In this document: positions 23,787-33,285 of the stretch, piece by piece | Layout of the letters: every line of letters starts with the position of its first letter | Position numbering within the stretch: position 1 is the stretch's first letter | Assembly (NCBI RefSeq): GCF_900199725.1 | Contig: NZ_LT904903.1 | Span: 676,741-722,115, forward strand | Length of the DNA: 45,375 nucleotides | DNA from: Cytobacillus massiliigabonensis | Lineage (GTDB): Bacteria; Bacillota; Bacilli; Bacillales; Cytobacillaceae | Direction of reading: 5' to 3' | The notes under the pieces: model-generated | The model's input: only the letters and a program-made list of their open reading frames with translations | Told to the model about the DNA's origin: nothing | Database searches by the model: none | Translations under genes and position numbers: made by a program

Positions 23787-24227
23787 TTACCAAAGTGCTG
23801 GCTTAGCCACCATAAACCAAAGCATGATCATAAGAAGAATGAGATAGAGCCAGCTTGACCATGATAGTTTTTTGACTAATTTAGGTTTGTCTTGTTTAGG
23901 CTCAAAAAAAACACGAAGTGTAGGTGTATACGCACGAGCTAAGAAAAAAATTGAACCAAACATGACAATTAATGTTGCAATGATCCATGATGCTTTCCAT
24001 GTCCAAGGACCCATTACAATAAGTAAAACACCGCTCCCCACTAAGACATGTCCAGCATGTTTAACGAGTCTGACGGAAAATCGAATGATATCGATATAGG
24101 CTTGCTGCACATTTGTATCGGCAGAACGAAGCTTTTTTACAATTGGAATTAAGATAATGAAGGGCCCAATTGAGAAAACCGCACTACCTACATGCAGGTA
24201 AACAATAAATCGGTAAAGTGTATCCAT
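23787..24227 (-). CDS. Four-helix membrane protein (DUF2269-like)
   Basis: 146 residues with four hydrophobic helices (about 8-28, 58-76, 80-98 and 122-142) and a basic loop before the last. The start (YLHVGSAVFSIGPFIILIP) resembles DUF2269/CopD-like integral membrane proteins, some of which carry conserved histidines; H13 and H58 are candidates. Function is unknown. Its ATG overlaps the stop of the ASCH gene by one base (TAATG), so it is translated by coupling within the glnS-ASCH operon; whether it is functionally related is not clear. Confidence 0.78.
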   Translation of the reverse strand: MDTLYRFIVYLHVGSAVFSIGPFIILIPIVKKLRSADTNVQQAYIDIIRFSVRLVKHAGHVLVGSGVLLIVMGPWTWKASWIIATLIVMFGSIFFLARAYTPTLRVFFEPKQDKPKLVKKLSWSSWLYLILLMIMLWFMVAKPALW

Positions 24228-24577
24228 TACTCCGAAACAGGACGGAATTCATGTACCCACACCCTCATTTGCGGCAGCCAAGGCATACCAGGGTGGAAAG
24301 AAAGAATAGATTCTTTGTACTCCTCTACATTTTCGTAGCCTTCTTGCTTGGCATGTTCATCCGTTAACTCACCAAGTGCTTGAGAATAAACATTTTCAAC
24401 GACAAAGTCTTTTCCCTGAAGGGTCATAATTTCACCGATGTCCGCATAGCGTCCATTGCGGCGTGTAGCTGTTTTTTTGCCTGCAAGCACTTTTTCTATA
24501 TCTTCAGGAACCGTTACTAATTTATCGATTGTACAAGTTTTTGGCGGCAGTTCTTGATTATTATGTTGATTTGTCAC
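24227..24577 (-). CDS. ASCH-domain protein
   Basis: 116 residues, nearly all one ASCH (PUA-like beta-barrel) domain. Characteristic parts are KVLAGKKTATRRNGRYADIG (residues 29-48) and LGELTDEHAKQEGYENVEEY (residues 69-88). ASCH proteins are predicted RNA-binding proteins, and some characterised ones hydrolyse N4-acetylcytidine. The start is GTG at 24577 with AAGGAGGAATTCAG in front. It follows glnS by 39 bases without a terminator, so the tRNA synthetase and this putative RNA-binding protein are co-transcribed. The enzymatic activity is not proven. Confidence 0.88.
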   Translation of the reverse strand: MTNQHNNQELPPKTCTIDKLVTVPEDIEKVLAGKKTATRRNGRYADIGEIMTLQGKDFVVENVYSQALGELTDEHAKQEGYENVEEYKESILSFHPGMPWLPQMRVWVHEFRPVSE

Positions 24578-24616
24578 CTGAATTCCTCCTTATTTCTTCC
24601 AATTGCTTTGATGTTA

Positions 24617-26275
24617 TTATAATTTAAATGAACTTTTTAATGAAACAATGCGATTAAATACCGTTTTTTCAGAAGTTGAATGCTTTGGATCAACATTGAA
24701 ATAGCCATGACGGAAAAATTGGAATTTATCCTGCGGCTGAACATCCTTCATATTAGGCTCAACAAACCCTTGGACAATTTCCAGTGAGTTGGCATTAACA
24801 TAGTCGAGGAATGTTTTTTCCTGAGGAATTTCCTCGTTCATTTCTGCATCAAGGATTAACGGTTCATACAAACGAAACTCTGCTGGAACGGCATTTTTTG
24901 CATCTACCCAATGGATTGTTCCTTTTACTTTACGCCCAGTAAAGCCTGTGCCGCTCTTTGTCTCAGGATCATATGTGCAGTGAATTTCAACGACTTTGCC
25001 ATCTGCATCTTTAATGACATCATTACATTTAATGAAGTAAGCATGCTTTAAACGTACTTCGTTGCCAGGGAAAAGGCGGAAGTATTTTTTCGGCGGATCT
25101 TCCATAAAGTCATCTTGCTCAATATAAATTTCTCTCGAGAATGGGATTTGGCGTGAACCCATTTCAGGATTTTCAGGATTGATTTCAGCATCAAGCATTT
25201 CAACCTTATCCTCTGGATAGTTTGTAATAACTACTTTCAATGGATTTAATACTCCCATTGTACGCGGTACTTCAAGCTTTAAGTCTTCTCTGACAAAATG
25301 CTCAAGCATTGCCTCATCGACAGCTCCAGAGCCTTTTGAAACGCCAGTTGCTTTAACAAATTCGCGAATAGCTCCTGGTGTAAAGCCTTTTCTTCTTAAA
25401 CCAGAAATCGTTGGCATCCGCGGGTCATCCCAGCCATCAACAAAGCCTTCATCCACAAGCTGTTTTAATTTTCGTTTGCTCATGACAGTATTTGTGATGT
25501 TCAGGCGTCCGAATTCAATTTGCTGCGGCTTGCTTTCCATATCACATTCCTCAACAACCCAGTTATATAACGGGCGCTGATCTTCAAATTCAGTGGTACA
25601 AATTGAATGTGTAACATTTTCAATTGCATCTTCAAGCGGATGTGCAAAAGCATACATCGGATAAATGCACCACTTATCTCCAGTATTGTGATGTGTAGCA
25701 TGTGCTACTCGGTAAATGACTGGATCACGCATGTTTAAATTTGGTGAGGCCATATCAATCTTTGCCCGCAAAACTTTACTGCCGTTTTCAAATTCTCCAT
25801 TGCGCATACGCTCAAATAAATCAAGATTTTCTTCAATCGTACGATTGCGGTACGGGCTGTTTTTTCCAGGTTCTGTGAGTGTGCCGCGGTATTCACGGAT
25901 CTCTTCTTGTGATAATTCATCAACATATGCTTTTCCTTTTTTTATTAAAAGGACCGCACGATTATACATTTCTTCAAAATAATCAGATGCAAAGCGCAGT
26001 TCATCCCATTCATAACCAAGCCACTTGACATCTTCTTTAATAGAATCTACATATTCTTGGTCTTCCTTTAATGGGTTTGTATCATCGAAGCGTAAATTTG
26101 TTTTTCCTTCAAAATCATCTGCAAGACCAAAGTTAATAATAATCGATTTGGCATGACCGATATGAAGATATCCATTCGGCTCAGGCGGAAAGCGAGTGAT
26201 AATTCCTTTATGCTTTCCAGTCTCCAAATCTTCAATCATAATATTTTTAATAAAATTGGATGAATTATTTTCCAA
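24617..26275 (-). CDS. glnS: Glutaminyl-tRNA synthetase (GlnRS)
   Basis: Class I synthetase charging tRNA-Gln directly with glutamine, 552 residues (E. coli GlnRS has 554). The HIGH motif is at 38-41 in [15 protein letters not shown], the KMSKS equivalent is VMSKR near 266, and a full C-terminal two-barrel anticodon-binding region follows (about 340-550). The start is TTG, with AAAGG 11 bases upstream; homologues begin at the same place ([15 protein letters not shown]), which supports it over an internal ATG. It is the first gene of an operon with ASCH and membrane-protein genes. Most Bacillaceae lack GlnRS and use GatCAB, so horizontal origin is probable. No T-box was recognised upstream. 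Confidence 0.96.
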   Translation of the reverse strand: MENNSSNFIKNIMIEDLETGKHKGIITRFPPEPNGYLHIGHAKSIIINFGLADDFEGKTNLRFDDTNPLKEDQEYVDSIKEDVKWLGYEWDELRFASDYFEEMYNRAVLLIKKGKAYVDELSQEEIREYRGTLTEPGKNSPYRNRTIEENLDLFERMRNGEFENGSKVLRAKIDMASPNLNMRDPVIYRVAHATHHNTGDKWCIYPMYAFAHPLEDAIENVTHSICTTEFEDQRPLYNWVVEECDMESKPQQIEFGRLNITNTVMSKRKLKQLVDEGFVDGWDDPRMPTISGLRRKGFTPGAIREFVKATGVSKGSGAVDEAMLEHFVREDLKLEVPRTMGVLNPLKVVITNYPEDKVEMLDAEINPENPEMGSRQIPFSREIYIEQDDFMEDPPKKYFRLFPGNEVRLKHAYFIKCNDVIKDADGKVVEIHCTYDPETKSGTGFTGRKVKGTIHWVDAKNAVPAEFRLYEPLILDAEMNEEIPQEKTFLDYVNANSLEIVQGFVEPNMKDVQPQDKFQFFRHGYFNVDPKHSTSEKTVFNRIVSLKSSFKL

Positions 26276-26638
26276 ACCTGTATCAGCCTTTCTATAATAT
26301 ATAGTTATTCTTTATTTTACTGATTTCTACTAGGTAAATCAATGAGGGACGATGTGAGGAACCTGCAGAATGTGACAAAAAAACCTGCATCCTGACGAAT
26401 TTCTTTATATATGCATGTTTCATTTTATTTAAAAGCGGCTATTTAGATAAAAAAGCGCATGAATATTTTCCTATTATTAAAATTGTTACAATGGAATACA
26501 ATAATGTAATCAAAAAAATATAGATAATTTGTTAGAATACAAGAAAGAGTTGAAGAAATTTGTTGAATCGTGGCCGTGACCCTTCAGCTTTCTAGGCTGA
26601 ATTTGTTTATCTTTCAAAATAATGTTCGTGGGGGAAAC
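26276..26638. other. Divergent intergenic region, 363 bp
   Basis: AT-rich spacer between glnS (minus) and the TPR-GTPase gene (plus). TTGTTA (26483-26488) followed at 16 bp by TGTAAT (26505-26510) is a plausible plus-strand promoter. TTCAGC...GCTGAA (26582-26600) is a short hairpin inside the leader. No T-box specifier/antiterminator features were recognised for glnS. Nothing else was seen. Confidence 0.5.
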
Positions 26639-29344
26639 ATGATGACAATAGATGAAAAGCTAAATAAGAAAGTTTATTACCAAACATTGGTAAACGAAAA
26701 TGAGTATTTGCATTCAATGAAAATCCTTGGAGATCTTTATATGGAGGAACAGAAGAAGGAGTTATCTGATTTATCCTATATCCGCTTTTCACAAGGGGAA
26801 TTCTATTTCCATAACCGGGATTATGAAGCTGCCATTTTTAAATGGGAAAACATAAGTAATGAACTAGAGCCATGGGCGAAGAAAAATATGGCTGATGCCT
26901 ATTTTGAGCTTGAACTGCTTTCAACGGCAGAGGATATTTATCGATCCATTCATACCGATTCAGATGTATTAAAGACAGAAGTACTTCTGCAGCTGTTTTC
27001 ACTTTATATTGAGCAGGGGAAGCTTGAACGGGCTGTAGAAGTGATTAAAGAAGCTGTGATCTTAAACCCGGACTATTCGGAAGTAACGGAAATTGCACGA
27101 TCCTTTTTTGAGGAATATCAGGATTGGCATAATGCGGTGGAGCTTGCGGTAAATGAATCTGTTCGCACAGGAGATTTGCGGTGGTACGGTATTCTCCACA
27201 CATATGTTGAACAAGGAAAAATGATGAAAATGCCTCCAAGTGATTTCAGTGAGGTGCTGCATACACTCTATAAAGTGGACTTAATGAAGTTTGAAGTACT
27301 ATCCGTATCATTCTGGAAGTGTTATAAGAATAGTGAATTCTATTTTTCTTGGCTTAATGAGATTAATCAAATTCTTCTACATAAGGATGGGAGCAAGGCG
27401 CATAAATGGCATGAGTTATCTGAACTCTATCATCATACGTATTTCGAATTAATCGATGGGAAGTATTTAATCAAAGAATTGTCTCACCTTATCCCGGATC
27501 ACCTAACGAATTGGCTGAAGCTGGCTGACTCATCTCATGCTTTGTTTGCCGCTGCTTCCACCCTGGCCTGGAGTGAAATTTTTACCTCTGGAATTGAACC
27601 AGAAATCATCAATAAAGCAGAAAGTTTATTAAAGAAAACCGCGAGAGATGGAGATGAACTGGAAGAGGGATATCTTCTATTTGAATCTATTGCTCAGTGG
27701 GCCAAAAAGAATGGAATTGAATTAGGAAAGCGTTTTGGATGGATGGTCAAAGAGCTGCTGAATCTGAATGACCATCATATTCTTCTGGCTGGCACTGATT
27801 ATCGAAGTAAATTAAATTTTATTCAATCAACTATTGGCGAAAAAACGATGCATAATCTATCCTCCATACCAGCTATTTATAAAGATAGTGATACGTCTGA
27901 AATAATGGAAATTTCTGATGAAGAATTTAGAGAGATTGCTAATCTATCAGAGCAATCCATCCATCCGCAAGCAATTATTCAATATAAGCAGCCGATGTCT
28001 TTTTTGCAGGATAATAAAATTGCAATTATTGATACGCCTGCCATGACTGGAGAGTATAAATTCAGGAATGAAGTATATCAATACTTGCAGTTCGCTGATA
28101 GCTTATTATTTATTCTTAATTCAGATGAACTTTTTTCGGAGAAGGAGCTTGAGGCAGCGTTAAAGATACGAGAGAAAGCACCGAATCTGCCTATTCATTT
28201 TCTTATCAATAACACCGATCAAGAGGTAGTTGACCAAGTCTCTGCACATGTGCATACGTATTTCCCGAAAGTAAAGCTTCTTGCTATTTCCACTGCTGAT
28301 TTCGAGTTAAATGGTCTCTCAAATCTTATAGCTGAAATAAAAAACAATCGAAATCTTGAAGAAGAACGCATATCTAAAGTACATCAATATATCCGAAGAA
28401 CGATTAAGTATCTGCTAGAAAGACGTGTAGAAATGGAAAATAGCTATATTGATTCAATAAAATGGAATGAAGAAATGGTAACAAAGCTTAACGGGGCAAC
28501 GAATCAATTAAATGATCTGGAAGAAGAGAAGATTCGAACGATCAAGAGAGCTTTTCGAAAAATGGTAGATGATATGAAGTTAGAAGTAACAGAGGAAATT
28601 CCAAGTTTACTGCGAACATGCTCAGAGCATATTACTGAGAACTGTGATTTTGGAAAAATCCATATCAAGCTTAATGATGAAATGAATGATAGAATTCAGA
28701 ATTATATGGATGAAAAAGAACTGCCGAGCATTCATGATGCTTTTCAAAATTGGATTTCTGATGCAAGGATCGAGTTTGAACAAAGTCAAAGCTTCCTGAA
28801 TGAAATGAGTATTGGATTCAATGACCTTTATAATGATGAGAAAATAAAACTGGATTGTGACTTTAAACTATTGGATGATTGGCGGCGGGATGCAGACCGG
28901 ATGACAAGAGGTTCGATTCAGTTAGAAAAAATGAATATACTTATGCGATTTACCCCAGCCCAATTTTTACTGAAAAGCGCAGGCAAACTGTTTAACGCTC
29001 TTCCGCAGAATAAGGCTTTAATTCTTAATAAGTATAAGCAATATATTGAACATGAAGATTATAGCAGTGTATCTGCTGCAATTTTAAATCAGCTGCTTCA
29101 ACCATTTGAATTGTTTGAGAAGGCGTTAGATCGAGATATACACATGTTTTTCGATCATCCATTCTGCGTACTAAACGAAGCAGCAGAAGAAGCAAATAAA
29201 GAAATAGAATGGAATAAAGAATCATTAAGAGAAATGAGAATGAATCCGGAAACCTACCGGGATCCGATAACACTCTTCCAGCTGAAGCTACGGCAATTTG
29301 AATGGATGACAAATGCTGGTAAAGCACTCCATCAGTATCAGTAA
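26639..29344 (+). CDS. TPR protein with degenerate dynamin-like GTPase domain
   Basis: 901 residues, cytosolic. The N-terminal third (about 20-180) holds TPR-like helical repeats (FSQGEFYFHNRDYEAAIFKW, LLQLFSLYIEQGKLERAVEV). From about 378 a GTPase-like domain begins, with decayed motifs: G1 is G385-TDYRSKL instead of GxxxxGK(S/T); G3 is D465-TPA in IAIIDTPAMTG; G4 is N524-NTD for NKxD. The C-terminal region (about 570-900) is long and helical, as in dynamin-like proteins, with a hydrophobic patch near 770-795 (RFTPAQFLLKSAGKLF). GTP hydrolysis is doubtful. The ATG at 26639 or 26642 follows GTGGGGG; the upstream frame (from 26570) lacks a ribosome site. Precise function unknown; a membrane-remodelling scaffold is one idea. 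Confidence 0.82.
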   Translation: MMTIDEKLNKKVYYQTLVNENEYLHSMKILGDLYMEEQKKELSDLSYIRFSQGEFYFHNRDYEAAIFKWENISNELEPWAKKNMADAYFELELLSTAEDIYRSIHTDSDVLKTEVLLQLFSLYIEQGKLERAVEVIKEAVILNPDYSEVTEIARSFFEEYQDWHNAVELAVNESVRTGDLRWYGILHTYVEQGKMMKMPPSDFSEVLHTLYKVDLMKFEVLSVSFWKCYKNSEFYFSWLNEINQILLHKDGSKAHKWHELSELYHHTYFELIDGKYLIKELSHLIPDHLTNWLKLADSSHALFAAASTLAWSEIFTSGIEPEIINKAESLLKKTARDGDELEEGYLLFESIAQWAKKNGIELGKRFGWMVKELLNLNDHHILLAGTDYRSKLNFIQSTIGEKTMHNLSSIPAIYKDSDTSEIMEISDEEFREIANLSEQSIHPQAIIQYKQPMSFLQDNKIAIIDTPAMTGEYKFRNEVYQYLQFADSLLFILNSDELFSEKELEAALKIREKAPNLPIHFLINNTDQEVVDQVSAHVHTYFPKVKLLAISTADFELNGLSNLIAEIKNNRNLEEERISKVHQYIRRTIKYLLERRVEMENSYIDSIKWNEEMVTKLNGATNQLNDLEEEKIRTIKRAFRKMVDDMKLEVTEEIPSLLRTCSEHITENCDFGKIHIKLNDEMNDRIQNYMDEKELPSIHDAFQNWISDARIEFEQSQSFLNEMSIGFNDLYNDEKIKLDCDFKLLDDWRRDADRMTRGSIQLEKMNILMRFTPAQFLLKSAGKLFNALPQNKALILNKYKQYIEHEDYSSVSAAILNQLLQPFELFEKALDRDIHMFFDHPFCVLNEAAEEANKEIEWNKESLREMRMNPETYRDPITLFQLKLRQFEWMTNAGKALHQYQ

Positions 29345-29372
29345 GAAAAAACTACAAAGACTCCACATGATC

Positions 29373-29398
29373 AGACGGAAGTAATCATACTTCCGTCT
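29373..29398 (+). terminator. Hairpin after the TPR-GTPase gene
   Basis: AGACGGAAGT (29373-29382) and ACTTCCGTCT (29389-29398) are perfect 10-bp arms with loop AATCAT. The tail is T-poor (CTTATCT), so termination may be partial and the kinase downstream may be partly co-transcribed. Confidence 0.65.
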
Positions 29399-29498
29399 CT
29401 TATCTAATAAATTCACCACTGATCTACTACAGCCTTCTAAAATGCATTCCGATAGAGTTTCATAAGAATGATATTTTAGCAGGGAGGAGGAGGAAAAA

Positions 29499-32282
29499 AT
29501 GAGTTTTAAAAAGAAGCAATTTCTTGCATTGGGCTTAACGGTCTTTTGTATGGTTCTATTAATGTTCGTGATTTTGTTTATGGTCAATTTGATGAGAACA
29601 AATATGATAGAAATTGTCCAAGACCGATATTATAAAGTGAAGCAAGCAACGGAAATTAGACAATTATTTGATCAAGCTGATCGGCAGCTCTTAAGAATTG
29701 TTGTTGATAAAGAAATAACAGATACGACGATTATTTCCGAGTCATTGAAAGCAAACGATGCAGGCATACAATCGAGACTTATTGATCTCCAGCATTCAGT
29801 CAATACGAAAGAAGGCAGAATGCATGTTAATCAAATAGAATTAGCATATCAATCGTATTATGAAATGGAACAGCAATTTCTTGCAGACCTGAAAAATGGG
29901 GAAGCAGAAAAACTCAAAGCATTATACGATAAAGAACGAGCAAATCGAGATGGGTTATTAATCAACTTAGACGATTTTAAGGATTATCAGGAATCGTTAA
30001 TGGAAGAATCATTGAAAAATGCTACAAATACATATAATACCCTAGTAATTGTGCTAATCTCTGCAGTCGCAGTTGCACTTATATTAATCATACTTGTAAC
30101 ACTTTGGTTAATTAGAAGCACAAGCAGAAATATTCATTCGATAACAAAAGGAATCAAGAAGATTGATTTTGCAAATTTAACAAGAATTCCGAGGCTTGAT
30201 GTAAAAGCAAAAGATGAAATCGGTGAAATTGCGTCCGCATTTAATTCAATGGCTTCATCGCTGGAAACCTATAGTGCAAAGGAAATGCAATATACTTTGG
30301 AAATTACAGAACAAAACTGGATAACAACTCATTCGTCAAGCATTGTCCATTTGTATAGTCATCATGTAACGATTAAAGGGTTTGCTGAAGAGCTAATTAA
30401 TAATTTAGCAAATGTGTTAGAAGCAAAGCTTGGTGTCTTTTATTTAAAGGAAGAAGGGAAAAAGCCTGTTTTTCGTAACATTGCTTCTTATGCAGATATG
30501 GAGCAAAAGGCGGGAAGAGATTACTTTTTTGAAGGAGAAGGGCTTGTTGGGCAATGTGCGAATGATAGAAAAGTATTTTTCTTAAATGATGTTCCTGAAG
30601 ATTATCAGGTGATTTCAACAGGACTGGGGACAATCAAACCGAAAAGTATATTAATGGCGCCAATTTTATTAAAGGATGAGGTGTTAGCTGTTATTGAATT
30701 AGCTAGCTTACAAGCCTTTACATCTACACAAGTAAAGCTTTTGGAAGAGGTGCTAGGAACTCTCGGAATCGCTATTACAAATATTCTTGGAAGAATGGAG
30801 ATCGCCTGTCTGCTTCAAGAGTCACAGGCAAAGACGGAAGAATTGCAAATGCAATCCGAGGAGCTGCAAACCCAATCTGAGGAATTACAATCTCAATCTG
30901 AGGAAATGCAAACACAAGCAGAAGAACTCCGCATGATCAATGAGCAGCTTGAAGAGCGGACGAAGGATGCTGAGCTTAAATCAGAAGAACTTCAAGCAGC
31001 GAAAGAGAGTCTAGAAGAAAAGGCACGTGAACTACTGCAAAGCTCGAAATATAAATCTGAATTTCTGGCAAATATGTCACATGAGCTTCGGACACCACTA
31101 AATAGTATTTTATTGCTATCTGAAATGATGACAGATGATCCAGACCATGGCTTGAGTGAAGAACAAGTTGAATTTTCCAAGGTTATCCACTCATCAGGCC
31201 AGGATTTGCTGAATTTAATAAACGATATTTTGGATTTGTCAAAGGTTGAGGTAGGGAAGCTTGATATTCATTTTGAAGAGGTAAATGTTAATGAATTTGC
31301 CGATCGATTAAACCGTCACTTCATGCCATTTGCTAAGCAAAAAAATCTTGCCTTTACAGTTAATGTAAGTGAAACGGCGCCTCATTCTATTTTTACAGAT
31401 GAGCAGCGTCTACAGCAAATTATTAAAAACCTGCTTTCGAATGCCTTTAAATTTACAGAGGAAGGCTCTGTTTCTGTTTCAGTAGAAAAAGCAATCAGCC
31501 AGGAATTTCAAGAAATATCTTTTGGAAATGAAGCTGATATGTGGCTAAAAGTAGTTGTTTCTGATACTGGTATTGGTATTCCAGAGGAAAAGCATGAGGA
31601 AATATTTGAAGCATTTCAGCAAGTGGACGGTGCAACAATGAGGAAGTATGGGGGTACAGGATTGGGATTATCAATCACAAAAGAGTTTGCGCAGCTTCTT
31701 GGCGGGGTATGTAAAGTACAAAGCAGCGAAGGGGCAGGAAGCAGCTTTACCTTACTTATCCCTAGTTTGCCGGAAGGGCTACTAGAAATAGAGGAGAATA
31801 GAGTGAAAGTTGAGGCTGCATCTGCTATAGCTGATGTCGTGCTTACTGAAGAACTGGTGGAGCACGAGCCGGCTGAATCAATTGAACCTTTTGATGAGAA
31901 CTCTACTGTTTTAAAAGGAAGAACGGTTCTTGTTGTTGATGATGACCTTCGAAATATTTTTGCGGTGAAAAATGCACTCGAAAAGGAGGGCATGAATGTA
32001 ATAACGGCTGAAAATGGCATGGAATGTTTAAGAATAATCGAAGAAACAAATAAAATGGATATTGTGTTAATGGATATTATGATGCCAGTCATGGATGGAT
32101 ATGAAACGATGCAGAGGATTCGCGGGATGGAGGAACATCAGGATGTACCGATTATAGCATTGACTGCAAAAGCAATGAAAAGTGATCGCCGCAAATGCAT
32201 TGAATCAGGTGCCTCTGATTATATCAGCAAGCCGTTAAACCTCGAACAGCTATTATCAGTGATGAGGGTTTGGCTGTCGTAG
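29499..32282 (+). CDS. Hybrid sensor histidine kinase (HAMP-GAF-HK-REC)
   Basis: 927 residues. Membrane helices at about 9-30 and 180-203 flank an extracytoplasmic helical sensor. HAMP (about 203-258), GAF (about 285-430), coiled coil (about 445-515), HisKA with phosphorylated H528 in NMSHELRTPLN, HATPase_c (N-box near 640, GTGLGLS near 718) and a C-terminal receiver with phospho-acceptor D859 in VLMDIMMPVMDG follow. The coiled coil contains heptad repeats of (E/Q)SEELQ(T/S)Q type. GGGAGGAGGAGG precedes the ATG. A CheR-type methyltransferase gene follows 37 bases later, an arrangement seen for stress-signalling kinases of this class. The signal is unknown; phosphotransfer to the PP2C regulator at 40595-41731 is conceivable but not shown. 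Confidence 0.94.
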   Translation: MSFKKKQFLALGLTVFCMVLLMFVILFMVNLMRTNMIEIVQDRYYKVKQATEIRQLFDQADRQLLRIVVDKEITDTTIISESLKANDAGIQSRLIDLQHSVNTKEGRMHVNQIELAYQSYYEMEQQFLADLKNGEAEKLKALYDKERANRDGLLINLDDFKDYQESLMEESLKNATNTYNTLVIVLISAVAVALILIILVTLWLIRSTSRNIHSITKGIKKIDFANLTRIPRLDVKAKDEIGEIASAFNSMASSLETYSAKEMQYTLEITEQNWITTHSSSIVHLYSHHVTIKGFAEELINNLANVLEAKLGVFYLKEEGKKPVFRNIASYADMEQKAGRDYFFEGEGLVGQCANDRKVFFLNDVPEDYQVISTGLGTIKPKSILMAPILLKDEVLAVIELASLQAFTSTQVKLLEEVLGTLGIAITNILGRMEIACLLQESQAKTEELQMQSEELQTQSEELQSQSEEMQTQAEELRMINEQLEERTKDAELKSEELQAAKESLEEKARELLQSSKYKSEFLANMSHELRTPLNSILLLSEMMTDDPDHGLSEEQVEFSKVIHSSGQDLLNLINDILDLSKVEVGKLDIHFEEVNVNEFADRLNRHFMPFAKQKNLAFTVNVSETAPHSIFTDEQRLQQIIKNLLSNAFKFTEEGSVSVSVEKAISQEFQEISFGNEADMWLKVVVSDTGIGIPEEKHEEIFEAFQQVDGATMRKYGGTGLGLSITKEFAQLLGGVCKVQSSEGAGSSFTLLIPSLPEGLLEIEENRVKVEAASAIADVVLTEELVEHEPAESIEPFDENSTVLKGRTVLVVDDDLRNIFAVKNALEKEGMNVITAENGMECLRIIEETNKMDIVLMDIMMPVMDGYETMQRIRGMEEHQDVPIIALTAKAMKSDRRKCIESGASDYISKPLNLEQLLSVMRVWLS
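30838..30930 (+). repeat. 21-bp coding repeats (heptad coiled coil)
   Basis: Inside the hybrid kinase gene, four imperfect 21-bp units encode successive heptads of the form ELQxQSE (ELQMQSE, ELQTQSE, ELQSQSE, EMQTQAE). They extend the signalling coiled coil between the GAF and HisKA domains. The near-identical DNA copies make unit-number variation by slippage possible. Confidence 0.85.
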
Positions 32283-32319
32283 CAATGTTATAAGGAAATA
32301 GATTTTTTATGGAGAAGTG

Positions 32320-33150
32320 ATGCTTAGAATGCCAAGAGTAAATAAGGAAGAAGTAGAGCTTGAAATCCTTTTATGGGCTGTATTTCGCCTTTCAGGTTAT
32401 GATTTCAGACAATATATGAAGTCTTCAATTATGCGAAGGGTTCAAAGCCGTTTAAATCAAGAGAGATTGCCAAACATTGCAAGCCTTACAGAAAGAGTTA
32501 TCCACGATGAAACGTATTTAAATAAACTATTAGGTGATTTCTCCATCAATGTGACAGAAATGTTTAGGGATCCGTCCTTCTTTTATGCCCTTCGCAAGGA
32601 GGTCGTACCTTATCTAAGAGAGCTGCCAGAAATCCGTATTTGGCATGCAGGCTGTTCTACTGGGGAGGAAGTCTTTTCCATGGCTATTTTACTGGAAGAG
32701 GAAGGGCTAATGAACCGGACAAAGATTTATGCAACGGATATGAATGAAAAGGTGCTATCAAAAGCAGAAAAAGGGCTCATTCCATTGCAAAAAATGCAGG
32801 CTTATACAAAAAACTACATGCTAGCAGGTGGAAAGCAATCCTTTTCTGAATACTATACAGCTGATTGTGAGTACGCCTATTTAAATCCAAATTTGCTGGA
32901 AAAGGTTGTTTTTGCCCAGCATAATTTAGTGACTGATCGATCCTTTAATGAGTTTCATGTCATTATCTGCCGGAATGTCCTGATCTATTTTAATGTTAAA
33001 CTTCAGTCACATGTTCTTGAATTATTTAATGAAAGTTTAAGTGCAAACGGATTTCTCGGATTAGGGAGTAAGGAGTCCATTCGAACAGAAGCCGATTATT
33101 TCGAAGACTTCAATATGAAAGAAAAAATATTTCGAAAAAAAACAAATTAA
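32320..33150 (+). CDS. CheR-type protein methyltransferase
   Basis: 276 residues. The N-terminal helical CheR domain (about 5-75) includes FRLSGYDFRQYMKSSIMRR; the catalytic S-adenosylmethionine domain contains DFSINVTEMFRDPSFF, IRIWHAGCSTGEEVFSMA (SAM motif I), YATDMNEKVL and VIICRNVLIYF. The usual target is a glutamate on a chemoreceptor-type coiled coil. Located directly after the hybrid kinase, it may modify that kinase's coiled coil or a receptor; this is inference. The ATG at 32320 follows GGAGAA by 5 bases. No cheB partner is seen in the window, so demethylation, if any, would come from elsewhere. Confidence 0.93.
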   Translation: MLRMPRVNKEEVELEILLWAVFRLSGYDFRQYMKSSIMRRVQSRLNQERLPNIASLTERVIHDETYLNKLLGDFSINVTEMFRDPSFFYALRKEVVPYLRELPEIRIWHAGCSTGEEVFSMAILLEEEGLMNRTKIYATDMNEKVLSKAEKGLIPLQKMQAYTKNYMLAGGKQSFSEYYTADCEYAYLNPNLLEKVVFAQHNLVTDRSFNEFHVIICRNVLIYFNVKLQSHVLELFNESLSANGFLGLGSKESIRTEADYFEDFNMKEKIFRKKTN

Positions 33151-33172
33151 AATAGGCTGCAATTGGATAGGG

Positions 33173-33208
33173 AAAAATAGAGTGTTTCATTACGCTCTAT
33201 TTTTTTTG
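33173..33208 (+). terminator. Terminator after the CheR gene
   Basis: AAAAATAGAGTG and CGCTCTATTTTT pair (one G-U) across a short loop, then a T-run to 33208. It ends the kinase-CheR unit. Confidence 0.88.
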
Positions 33209-33224
33209 CATTTATGATAATTGT

Positions 33225-33265
33225 AATGTTACTTAGTTTTTGATAAAATTATATTATGTAACATT
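33225..33265. promoter_or_regulatory. 8-bp inverted repeat flanking the recombinase promoter
   Basis: AATGTTAC (33225-33232) and GTAACATT (33258-33265) are exact reverse complements 25 bp apart. Between them is a -10-like TATTAT (33252-33257) with TTACTT 16 bp upstream. The site lies just before the ribosome site of the recombinase. It could be an operator or a recombinase binding/core site. Confidence 0.6.
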
Positions 33266-33285
33266 AGGCGGTAGGAGGAATAACG

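Noticed and set aside
26276..26638. T-box leader for glnS
   Set aside because: No T-box consensus or specifier/antiterminator arrangement could be recognised on the minus strand.
31616..32092. 158-residue minus-strand frame inside the hybrid kinase
   Set aside because: It is Ser/Thr-rich shadow coding opposite the conserved ATPase and receiver domains.
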